64,000 nucleotides of DNA from contig OY986972.1 in NCBI GenBank assembly GCA_963920575.1, forward strand, positions 24,538,672 to 24,602,671, written 5' to 3'. Both the position numbers and the translations under genes were made by a program. Below are positions 12,249-22,607 of the stretch, piece by piece. Within the stretch, counting starts at the first letter, position 1. Each line of letters opens with the position of its first letter. The notes beneath the pieces are model-generated. The model ran no database searches. It was not told the origin of the DNA and saw only the letters and a program-made list of their open reading frames with translations. The DNA is from Narthecium ossifragum. Taxonomy: Eukaryota > Streptophyta > Magnoliopsida > Dioscoreales > Nartheciaceae.

Positions 12249-13700
12249 CTCTCTGTGAGAGGACTTTTTGGTGAGATTAACTCCACTGCATGAATGCTTG
12301 ATACATTCATTGGTCACTACAAAGAATGTTTCACATTTTTCACCCATTTGTTGTGCTTCAACCATCCTAAATGAATTGTAGCTACTCGATCCTAGCTAGC
12401 TAGCAGTAATGGTGATAGAATAGCTTGCACAGTTGAACGTATATATATACATCCGATCAAATTTAATTACAAGCAGTATGCCAGTATCATATTGTTCGTA
12501 AGGTAAGGTATCCTCTCTTTAGTCTTTATGACTGCTGCTCTGGGTTCCTTCAACCAGCAGCGAGTGGCCAGAGACATTAATGCCACGAACCGAGATATCG
12601 TCCAACAAATCATATCAAATCATAGCACATTACCTCCCTCCTGATCAGTAAATGCATGTAGGCTGGATCGAGTACAGGGCGACGAGGAGAAGAGTGTGCA
12701 ACGCGTGACTGCTTGCCATGCAGCAATAACTTGTCACACTCCTAGTAATTAATATATCCTCAACTGCTTAGTTTTATAGTGTTTTTTAGAATATTTGATA
12801 GCATTGTAGTATATAAGCTCTCAGATTTGGGCCTGGGCCTGCATCCAGAGTCTACGAGGGCCCCGTGCGGTTTGACCCGATATGAGACTTTTTAGTTTTT
12901 AACGTAATCTTCGTTATAGAGAGGTAGGCCGTACCTACTAATAAGAACACAAGTGCTGCCATGTCCCCAACCCAACCTACTCCCCCACCTTTAAGTCAAA
13001 CCGTTCCAAGTCCTTAAACCCATTTCTCCATCATACGTGAAATGACCAAGATGCCCTTTAAAAAAGCCAAAAAGACGGTGTCGGGGTTATAAATTCCACA
13101 GGATAGGACAGGGATGTGATGCATTTATATATTACCGAGGATCTCCATATCTCATAGGTCATAGCTGTCCTTTTAAAACAAGCTACTTGTCAGTGTCTGT
13201 ACATACTCTTTTGTTTTCTTCAGGGTTACCAGTGTAAGCTACGTACGTACCTTTGCTGGTGTTAATACTGTAGCCATATATAGTAATAAATAATATATAG
13301 TAGGAACCGTATCCCTCGATTCGAACGGGGTTTGATGTTGGACACGTGTCAGCTCCCCGGGACCCCGAAGCGTTTCAGATCCGTACGTGTCGTTGACTGG
13401 AGGCATCAACTAACAAAAGTAATAAACGAAACGTCTTATGCTTTTTGTTATTTGGTGGAGAAAAAAAGGAAGTGAGGACGATTAAATACATAAATATCGA
13501 GATGGGATAAAGGGATTAATACCAATTACCAAGAGACCATCAAAATTCCAAGGCTCTCTTTTGGCCTCTCTTTGGCTCCAGAAAATAAGCCACGAGAAAA
13601 GGAAAAAAAGAAGAAGAACAATAGGATTCAATTCTTCTTCTTTTTTCGGCAACTTTATGTTTTCTTGCTCCCTTTTTTTTCAGTTTTTTTTGGTTTTTTC
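9816..13700. other. long intergenic region
   Basis: I see no convincing coding region in this 3.9 kb. It is AT-rich, with a CT microsatellite at about 12214-12246. No tRNA, rRNA or known conserved miRNA sequence was recognised by eye. Confidence 0.5.
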
Positions 13701-13709
13701 TTTTAATTT

Positions 13710-15130
13710 TCAGTGGTTCCGGTGGAGATTGAGGGGAGATGTGGCGAGACGGCGCTTCTTGAGATCGCGGCCGTCCGATGAAGAGCCGACGGTTTTCTCA
13801 CTCTCGGAACTGGGGCAGTGGTGGGCGAGGATCGTCACCGGCGTGGAGGAGCTCGAGAACGTCTCGAGCGTCTCTAGCGTCGAATCCCATCCGTCGGCCA
13901 CCACGTGGCTCATAGCCAAGCAGCACTCACACAGCCTCACCTATAGGAACAAATCCAAAAATAAGAACAATAACCAGACAAAATAAAAAATATAAAATAA
14001 ATAAAACGTCAATAACTAAAAGATTCGAATAAAATTAGGGGAAACGTACTTTATTTACATATTCACAGGAGGAAACGGCGGAGCGGAAGGAGGGGAATTG
14101 TATGGGGAACAGCTCGTGCGCGGCGGAGAGCAGCGCCGATGCGGCGACCACCGACGGCTTGAACTCCAGGACCTTCATCTCTGTGTAAACATTTAGATCG
14201 GAAAAAATAAGAAAAAGATTCACAAATGCGAAGAATTGGGTTTAAGTAGCGCTGGAGGAAGCGTACGGTTCTGAGCCTTGAGCAGAGTGTGGGAGGCGCG
14301 AGACTTGAGGGCATGGAGGAGAGGGGGCTCTGGGGGAGAGAAGAAGGAGAGGAAGTAGCGGAGGAAGGAGAAGGGCGTGATAGATCGCATCCGCCACTCC
14401 AGCGTCCCGAGCACTAGCAGTTCCATGCGCTTGATCGTCTGCGCGTCGAAGATGAAGCCCTCCTCCCTCTGTTCCATCGAGAACTCTTAACAATCCATCA
14501 CGATAGGCATGTAGAAAGAGAGATTAGAAGAAGGAAATAGACGGAGAGAGGACCTGGAAGTCGGCGACGGAGAAGGGGGACTTCCTCATCTTGAAGGCCA
14601 GAGAGAGGCAGGAGATGGCGAGGAGCCTCGCGATCCACGGCTTATCTCTCTGAAAACAGAGACAGATTGGGTGTCAGTACCTCAATCGAATCGGAGACCG
14701 ATTTGATCCATCGGATTAGCTAGCATCCTATTTTTGGATGATGATTTCCATACCGGGATTTCCTTTCGGGAGAGGAACCGGTCGGCGTAGTTAACGGCGA
14801 GGTAGCTCACCATCGGATCCAGATCGCAAGAGAACTGCGTCTGGTGGTCATAGAAGCCATTCCTCGATCAATCAATCCTCCAATCTTCTAAAATCGGAAG
14901 CATATACCATCTATTGATGGATTAGTTACCTGGAGGATGAAGGACACAGCGTCGCGGCGAGCGGAGAGCTCGATTCCTCCGACGGCGGCGTCGGAGAGGG
15001 AGCTCATGTGGTAGGCCTCAGCAGCGAAGAGATCCGAGAAGGACTCACCGGAGCGGAGCTCCTCCTCCTCTTCCTCGAGACTAATTAGCGGGTTCTCGAG
15101 ATCGAACTCCATTCCTCTTCCCTCCTCCAT
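13710..15130 (-). CDS. CYCD6: D-type cyclin, CYCD6 class
   Basis: Six exons: 15130-14930, 14834-14754, 14649-14554, 14468-14267, 14180-14050 and 13940-13710. All junctions keep frame, giving 313 residues. D cyclins bind CDKA and drive the G1/S step by phosphorylating retinoblastoma-related protein in the nucleus. The cyclin box runs from about residue 50 (ARRDAVSFILQ, SYLAVNYADRFLSRKEIP, KPWIARLLAISCLSLAFKMR) into GFIFDAQTIKRMELLVLGTL. The second cyclin fold holds WRMRSITPFSFLRYF and LEFKPSVVAASALL. The N-terminus (MEFDLENPL, ...LFAAEAYHM) lacks the LxCxE retinoblastoma-binding motif, as is usual for CYCD6. The first ATG gives six extra residues; the ATG at 15112 (MEFDLENPL) is an equally plausible start. 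The C-terminus carries a basic cluster (LKKRRL). Family assignment is strong; ortholog number is not determined. Confidence 0.9.
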
Positions 15131-15137
15131 GAAACCA

Positions 15138-15149
15138 ACCCGAGATATA

Positions 15150-15185
<36 letters not shown>

Positions 15186-15355
15186 TAGAGACAGAGGCAG
15201 AGACAGAGAGAAAAAGAGAGCTTAGAAGCGTAGAGAAGAAGCAGCCATTGGTGGCGATGATGATGATGAGGGAAAGAGAAGTGCTCTCAAAAGAGAAGAA
15301 AGGGGAGAAGAGAGAGAGAGAGAGAGAGAGGAAGGATATCTTTTCTAGAGAGAGA
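15138..15355 (-). promoter_or_regulatory. GA/CT-rich 5' leader of the cyclin gene
   Basis: Two GA microsatellites (about 15144-15210 and 15307-15352) lie immediately upstream of the cyclin start. Such CT-rich leaders are common in plant genes. Their position suggests the transcribed leader or core promoter; no TATA box was assigned. Confidence 0.4.
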
Positions 15356-16500
15356 GAGCATTGAGACGTCGGAAGAGGTAGACAGGTGTCCCTTGTTTTT
15401 ATATACGCCTTATTAGAGCTATATATATGGTATGCGTATACTATCGTCGAATGCCTATACCATCGCGTGTGTGCGTGCGGGCGCGCGCGCGAGTGTGATT
15501 ACCATGCCAGATGGCACGAGAGGCTCATTAGTACCGTATTTATTGGCATGGAAGACGTGTGATGTGGCATCGACGTGCATAAGGGTGAGTTTGGCAGACC
15601 ATGTGGCTATATTAGTGGGGTTCACTTTTGTGCCAGCTCACCCATCTACGTGGATGCTGCGTTGTGTTTACCAATGTGTGTGGGTCATGCGCTTGTTCTG
15701 GTGTTGTACTAACTCACACATAGCACTGTGCCACGTGAAGTATACAGGCGATACGTGGATGTCTGGGGGTTAGGTTTTGTCTGCCTCTTTCATGGACCAT
15801 AGCCACGCAATCGCAACCTGCACCAACCATGTCCTTCCTCGCTTACAGGGAGAGCATATCATATATTACTTCCAAAATATTTTAACTTCTCGTTAAAAAA
15901 GATTAAGTTATATGTACTTTTATGTAAATATTCTTGATGCAAGGCAACGTAACAAGTTGGCAAAGAGAGACCACTCTCACATGGACCGCCTCGAAATCTT
16001 GAGTTGTATCTGTACCGAGTCCTCTTATTGGATTTGACTGATGTTGCTAGCTATTCAAACCATAAAGCATAGTTTAAGGTTCTCCACGTTCAAAAGCTAG
16101 TGTTCTCCTTGTTAATTTATACAACCGAGCTAGCCCCTTATATATTTGACTCCTCCGACCTAAGTCCCCGTGTAAATAGATATAGTTTTCGGTGGCTGCC
16201 GGCATGGGTACGGTTGTTCAAATGCCGGTGCCTCCGATGACCCCTTGTCGCACGTCGCCCGGCCCCCGCCGTGCGTTGTTTATTAGCGCGCGCCTCGGTG
16301 GGGTGCATGTCTTTGTGCCTTTGGTGATTAGGAAATAATTAGCCCTCCCGCTAATCCAAGCTATGCAAGTTGAAAGCTTTCTACCCCCACCAAGCATGGC
16401 CCGATTTTGCTGTGTCTACTGTTTTTTTTCTTTATATATGAATTAATAATATTATAAAATTTAAATATTTATAAATAGTTGAGTATTTGATTCCGACTTG
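15356..16500. other. intergenic DNA
   Basis: No supported gene. A 113-codon open stretch at 15432-15773 has no recognisable domain and includes CG and GT simple sequence; I treat it as chance. Confidence 0.45.
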
Positions 16501-16690
16501 GGTCTTATTTGGCTCCCATCCCAGATGAAATCCGGGATCCGGTATCCGCACCGTCCGCTCGTCGCGACTTCCATTTTTTGGAATCCGCCGGTGAGTCAAA
16601 CGCTGGGATCTAGGAATCTGGAATCCGCGGATTTCAGGATCCAACGGATTCACCCCTATTCGCTCCCATTCCATGTTGCCAAACAGGCTC
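16501..16690. mobile_element. short MITE, same family as 58335-58574
   Basis: The ends GGTCTTATTTGGC and GCCAAACAGGCTC are an imperfect inverted repeat with a 3-bp TTG flank on both sides. The body is rich in GGATCC/GGAATCCG words and resembles the element at 58335-58574. It looks like a non-autonomous Harbinger-type element. Confidence 0.6.
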
Positions 16691-16693
16691 TTG

Positions 16694-19600
16694 ATGAATG
16701 CGATAACTCATGAATCATCGACCCTTAAGTAGCTGGTGTGAAGTGATAATGGAAGTTAAAATTCCTTAACCACAACAACTATGAAATATGAGAACTATGA
16801 GATTTTATTCCAAATCAATTCCCTCTTTAGATGTTTATTGCAAGGGATGTGAACTATATTTATATACGATTATATTTTAAAAAATGTGGCGACCAATTTT
16901 AACTTATCTCTTTCATGACTCTGAAACGTGTGAAGTATAAATCACCATTTTGCTGTACGTGGAAATTATTGAAGAACAGTGCTTGCCTTTGTCCTTTATT
17001 TGTCAACATATACATGGTTGAGAGAAGCAGTGATGCCACACTCAATGCCCAACCATATATACATCGTTAGGCTCCAAATTAAGGCCAAGGACATATAGAC
17101 ACATGCATACGTTAGATCTCTCTTCCTCTCTCTCTCTCTCTCCCCTGCATTCCTGATCACAGTGATCCTATATATCAATGGTTGCCATTTCCCTGGTAAA
17201 GCTCCAAAGGCCATGCCCCATATCCTCCATCATGTGAGTGTGGCTCATGAATGGAGGTGGAAACCCTTCTTTCATCCCTTGTGCTGTCACAAGTTGCCAG
17301 TTTGCCAGCTATTTTGTCATGTCCTTTGAGCCATGACACACGAAAAAGGAGCTGCTCTCATAAATACCGTGCCTTGGGTGGATGCATATCATCAACAACA
17401 GCATATATATATCTTCTTCCTCTTTATATATCTAGTTTTTGGAAGCCCACCCATGAAAGAGAGATGAATTGCTCCTAACAGGGTCCCCTAATCAAAACAC
17501 CTGCAGGCTAGCTAGCTTAATTTGCACATATATATATATGTATAGAAGTGTGCTGGCCAACCTAAACAGAGAGAAGAACGCAAGGGATGTTAGCTAATAT
17601 GGATGAAGGGGTTAAGAGGAGAGAGAGAGAGGGGAGGTACATAATTTCTCTCTCTTGTATAGTAAAAGTTGGTGGAAGGCCATGTGAGGAGCCTTGGAGT
17701 GGTGCACAAAAGAAGAGGTCAAGGTGCTTCTGGAAAATAAAGGATGGCCACACCATTGCTATGCGTAGAAGTTGTTGGCTGGGTTCCTGTGTAGCCACCA
17801 GCCTTTATGCAGAATAAGCTATTGAATGCATTCACCACCTTCTACCTTCCCTCAGTACACACTATAGATATATATACAAATCACTCACATACCCATACAT
17901 ATGGTTCAATTCTTTCTAAGGAAAATCTCTTGCATGAGCTTCAAACTAAGGATGCATGATGCACTTGTATGACTGTGGGACATGACATGAGGATTTTTAT
18001 TTAATATTTACTGACCAATACAACAAATAGGAAGAACTGGTTAACAGGTTCAAGCTAAGGCATTCCTGACCCTTCGACATGCTTGAGCTACACCATCAGC
18101 TCTCGCATTACAAACTCTGAAGATATATAGAAATAGTATCTAATCAAAAAGAAGAACATGCAGTCAGATGCTCTTCGCCATTCCTATCTATATTAAGGAG
18201 CCAACCTCTCAGTCCATTCAAAATCCGGACTGCTGGTAATGAGAATGTTTCAATAATCAATTTTTTGAGGCAAAGGAGCTTTGTCCTTTCCATTGCTTTA
18301 AAGATTGCTACCATCTCTGCTTGTACGTAGGACCGATCTGGTATCTATAGGCTTAGATCATGCCCATACTTCCTTCCCATCGTCTGACAAACCAACAATT
18401 CTTATGGTTATGGTCTGCATCTGTTTGAATCACACTAGCTCAGGTGTTGGCGGTTTGATTAGGTGCTTTGCGAGCTCTTTGATCTTCTTGGCCCTCGAAC
18501 TCATTCACCTGACATGATATGAGGATACTCCCATGAAGCAAATGGTGATCAGGTGATGATATACATTATGTGGTGAACACAAATGAGTAGTGCCGACACT
18601 TGGTGCTGTCACAGGACGGACAAGAACGGACAAGAGGGGTCGACGTATATAGACGAACCTTCTTAAAGCTCTTCTTTTCCTTTTGGTCCCTTAAACCAGC
18701 TTCCAAATTAATCTCGTATCTTGTCACCACGCAAAATCTTCTGCCGATCATATATATCTAGCTAGCCATCACTCTAATAAGAACAGCTCTCGTTGATGGA
18801 TGGACATGCATGTGTACCTCTCTAGCTGTTCTTTACTCCAGTGGGAATAACATAGGAAGAAGACCAAACATGGTAGACATCCTATTAGCTGCGCCTTTAA
18901 TTAGGACACCTTTTATGGATGCTCTGCTGCATTGAGGCAAGAGAAAGATTAAAGCCAGTTTGCCACTGTGGGCAATCAAAGAGCCACCGGTGCTACAAAT
19001 CCACCTTCTTCCACTGGGGAGGAGGCAGCTCTCTCTCTCCCTCTCTACCTCTCTACATCTAGCTTTTGCTTTCCTATGCTTTCTCCTATACATATGTTGT
19101 TAAAATACCAGTACTATAAATATAACAATAGTATAACTGGGGGTCAAAAGGGAGGAGTTGGCACGCTGGGGAATGATATATGGTGGGGACTTCATTATGA
19201 ATGCAGTCTATTAAGGGATGCTAGGTGTCACATGAGTGCATGGCTTTGCATGCTCCCACGCCTTCCCCCCTATGGAGCTGGCAAAATTATTGATGAGCCC
19301 TCTGTCTCCCTATCTCTTGCTCCAAATATAGGGACATGCCTGGTGGAGGTATACCCTAGCCCCTAGGCCCTAGGAGAGAGCATGGAGGCCGCTGACCCAA
19401 CAATCAGAATCCAAACCCGGCCCAAATACTTCTTATCGGATCTGTGTTGGGTTTTGCTTTCTCGTGCTTGACAGTCATTTTCTTGACAATTGACACTAAA
19501 AAATTCAATAAACAACTCGGATTCAATTCATGTTTGGATGCTTGTTTCCAGCCCAAACCCTTGTTGGATCTGGAATCAGTCATTAAGAATCCTGGCCATT
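16694..19600. other. intergenic region between cyclin and PPR genes
   Basis: No convincing gene is seen in 2.9 kb. Short CT runs occur at about 17122-17142 and 19030. I looked for the mature sequences of the common conserved plant miRNAs and found none. Confidence 0.45.
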
Positions 19601-19680
19601 GTAAGTTTCTAGACAACACGGGCCCATTTAACTCAAAAAGACTACAAAGCCCATTGGGCCTACTACCTTCACCTCTCCCC
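19601..19680 (+). promoter_or_regulatory. site II-type (TGGGCY) promoter elements of the PPR gene
   Basis: Three TGGGCC/TGGGCT-type motifs in either orientation (GGGCCCATTTAA at 19620, AAGCCCATTGGGCC at about 19648-19661) lie 110-150 bp before the PPR start codon. Such site II elements are known to be frequent upstream of plant genes for organelle proteins, which fits this gene. Confidence 0.45.
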
Positions 19681-19770
19681 GCGACGATATATTGTAACGG
19701 TTAAAACTGCCGCCTTTTGTTTCCTTTGAATGCCGAGACTAAGCAAAGTTATATAGAAGCGGATCATACT

Positions 19771-21360
19771 ATGAGAGATGGATTGGTTTTGAGGCCAATA
19801 TCCCCTCTGATTAGAGCCATCTCTTTCAACTTCCACTCAAAAGCTAGTTACCATAGTGGCTTCCATTATAGCTCAGCTGCTATAGCTTCATCTCTTCAAC
19901 ATTACATAGGCAGCACCTCCCCATCCGAAGGCCAAACAATCCATGCCCATATCGTCAAAACCGGGTTTGATCTCAACACCAATGTATCCATCAAGCTTCT
20001 GATCCTTTATCTCAAGTGTGGTTCGTCGGGGTATGCGCGCAAGGTGTTTGATCAAATGCCGAAGCCGACCCTCTCGGCGTATAATTACTTGATTGCAGGG
20101 TACTTCAAGGAAGGTCGAGCAGAGGAATCGCTGGATGTTGTTCGGAAACTAGCGTTTTCGGATGAGAGGCCAGATGGGTTCACCTTGTCGATGGTTCTGA
20201 AGCTCTCTGCAAGCTTGGTTTTGGCAAATCTTGCAAAAGAAGTGCATACCCGGATTGTTAAGTTGGATTATGAGATTGATGATGTGGTCTTTGCTTCTCT
20301 GATCGATTCATACGTGAAAAATGGAAAGGTTGGTTATGCTAGGAGTGTCTTCAATTCGATGCCAGAGACGAATCTAGTGTGTTCGACTGCGTTGATCGTT
20401 GGGTACATGAATCAAGGGTCCTTTAGTGACGCAGAAGTCATCTTTGATGGCATTCTGGAGAAGGATGCAGTGGTATACAATGCTATGATTGAAGGTTACA
20501 GCAAAACTTTGGAGACTGCTATAAGATCTCTTGAACTCTATAAGACTATGCAATGTCTGAATTCCTTGCCCACAATTTCGACTTTTGTTAGCATAATTGG
20601 AGCTTGCTCTCTCTTGTCAGCGTTGGAATTTGGTCAGCAGCTTCATGGTCAAATCATCAAGCGTGATCTGTCTTGCCATGTAAAATCTGGGAGTGCCCTC
20701 ATAGATATGTATGCCAAATGTGGTAGAATCGAGGACGCAAGGAGAGTCTTTGATCACATGCCGGAGAAGAATGTGTTTTCCTGGACATCCATCATTGATG
20801 GGTATGGTAAGAATGGAATTCCGCATGAGGCTCTTGAACTCTTCTATAGTATGAGGAGGAATTCTGACGTGAAGCCCAATTATGCTACTTTCCTTGGTGC
20901 TCTATCGGCTTGTGGCCATGCTGGATTACTCTCTAGCAGCAAAGAGATTTTTGAGAGCATGGAAAAGGATTATAAACTGAAACCAAGGATGGAGCACTAT
21001 GCTTGTGTGGTAGACCTCTTCGGGCGAATGGGATGTCTTAATGAAGCATATAACTTAATCAGAAGGATTCCAGAGAAGCCGAGCACTGATGTCTGGGCAG
21101 CTTTGCTTGGAGCAAGTAGGCTTCATGGTGATGTGCAGATGGCAGATATTGCAGCTAAGGAGATATTTGAGTTGAATATAGATGGGAGGCCAGGTGCTTA
21201 TATTGCTCTGTCTAACACTTTTGCAGCCGCAGGGGAATGGGATGGTGTGTGCAGAGTGAGGGACCTAATGAAGGAGAGAGGGATCTCAAAAGGTGCGGGT
21301 CGTAGTTGGGTCGGAACAGATGAAGGTTTGCTTGGGTTCCATGTTGGCAAAAAGATGTGA
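19771..21360 (+). CDS. PPR protein, E class, ortholog of Arabidopsis At1g28690
   Basis: An intronless frame of 529 residues starts at the ATG at 19771 and ends with TGA. The N-terminal 45 residues are basic and serine-rich with no acidic cluster (LVLRPISPLIRAISFNF), fitting a mitochondrial targeting peptide. P-, L- and S-type pentatricopeptide repeats follow from about residue 60, with many typical phrases (QTIHAHIVKTGF, YARKVFDQMPKP, SALIDMYAKCGRIEDARRVF, NVFSWTSIIDGYGKNG, MEHYACVVDLFGRMG). The C-terminal part (VWAALLGASRLHGDV, RPGAYIALSNTFAAAGEWDG, KGAGRSW) is an E/E+ motif, and there is no DYW domain. PLS-class proteins bind organelle transcripts and usually direct C-to-U editing. The order and wording of the repeats match At1g28690 from memory. 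The frame is open upstream of this ATG but has no earlier ATG. Confidence 0.93.
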   Translation: MRDGLVLRPISPLIRAISFNFHSKASYHSGFHYSSAAIASSLQHYIGSTSPSEGQTIHAHIVKTGFDLNTNVSIKLLILYLKCGSSGYARKVFDQMPKPTLSAYNYLIAGYFKEGRAEESLDVVRKLAFSDERPDGFTLSMVLKLSASLVLANLAKEVHTRIVKLDYEIDDVVFASLIDSYVKNGKVGYARSVFNSMPETNLVCSTALIVGYMNQGSFSDAEVIFDGILEKDAVVYNAMIEGYSKTLETAIRSLELYKTMQCLNSLPTISTFVSIIGACSLLSALEFGQQLHGQIIKRDLSCHVKSGSALIDMYAKCGRIEDARRVFDHMPEKNVFSWTSIIDGYGKNGIPHEALELFYSMRRNSDVKPNYATFLGALSACGHAGLLSSSKEIFESMEKDYKLKPRMEHYACVVDLFGRMGCLNEAYNLIRRIPEKPSTDVWAALLGASRLHGDVQMADIAAKEIFELNIDGRPGAYIALSNTFAAAGEWDGVCRVRDLMKERGISKGAGRSWVGTDEGLLGFHVGKKM

Positions 21361-22589
21361 ATATTGGTCTTATACAAGGATTATGATGGTAAAATGCTTT
21401 GAGAATAAATATACAACCTTGACCTTTAACCTTCTGAAGTGCATCAGATGCTATAATCATGGGATTGATTCGTACATGTTAGTGAAAGAACAGTGCAACT
21501 TTGGAGTTGACAGAAAAGTTATGGCCGTGAAAATTCCTGGTGTATCATTATGAATGCAATGCCATTGTTCTGTCACAAGCATGTTTATATTCTGGTCAAT
21601 TCCCCTGAAGATCAACATTGTTCTGTACTGCTACTGCTGTCAGCTCTTTGACTGAGCTATGGTTCAGAGATTTGATGCACTGGAGAAGTAATTGTGACTT
21701 GGTAGAAGGGCATCTACACCAAGCTTCTGCACATTATACATGACTTATGATGACCTTCGACTATTTTGGTAATTTCCTCATCGTGCTGACCATAGTAGTA
21801 TATTTCATTTTTCTTTCCATTTGAAGCCCGTAAACATGTTTATGTACTTTGCAGGGCCATTGAAGGAACATTTGTCTGATGTTTTCATCTTCCATTTTAA
21901 AACAGCTCTACTTTAATCTACAATTCGGCCCTAGATGGTAAGTCCATGAAGGATATAGTATTGCCTAAAGGACTTGAACTAGCTTATGTGGTCAATGTAC
22001 TCATGTCCATGTTACAAATTTGAAATGCACAAACATGTTCTCTTGTATGTTATTGGATTCTGCTATGTACTCTTTTACATTGGAAACAATGTTTTAGAAC
22101 ATGAGCACGGTACTGAAACCAGCCATATTGGGAGGATATGTGTTCAATTGATCAAGTCTTTGTAACCAAGATGATGCTTGAATGAAACTTTTCTCACATT
22201 CGATTATCTTCTGCAGGATATTGCAACATGGCACACCTTTAAAACACACATACCTCGGACCAGGTTATTTTCGCCTCCTTTGTTGCAGAAGGGCACGATG
22301 GAGGCTGTTGCAGAGGTGAACTCTGATGATCCACCACCAGTGGGTCCTAGAACACCTTTAAACAGGCATATACCTCAGACCACCTTACTTTAATGAGGTT
22401 ATTTGAGTTAAAAGAGAGGAAGAATAGCTCCTTGGACTTCATAAGTAGAAAAACTTTATTGGGGTTTCAGGAATCAGAAAAGAGATGAAATTACTTCTTA
22501 AGATGTACATCCTGTGTTCCAAATGATTCTTCAAGCAAGCCATGGAAGCCTCAGCTCATGCTCAACCTGATCATCATGATGAAATCGAT
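21361..22589. other. 3' flank of the PPR gene
   Basis: Probable 3' untranslated and intergenic DNA. Two similar strings (ACACCTTTAAA...CATACCTC...GACCA) recur at about 22236 and 22350. No gene is supported. Confidence 0.4.
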
Positions 22590-22607
22590 GATACAATACT
22601 TCTACAT

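Noticed and set aside
13561..13986. 141-codon plus-strand frame
   Set aside because: Antisense to the last exon of the cyclin gene, which has a far better protein match.
15432..15773. 113-codon open frame
   Set aside because: No domain, simple GC/GT sequence within it, no promoter or splice context.
16694..19600. Possible miRNA genes in the cyclin-PPR interval
   Set aside because: No match by eye to common conserved miRNA sequences and no convincing hairpin around one.
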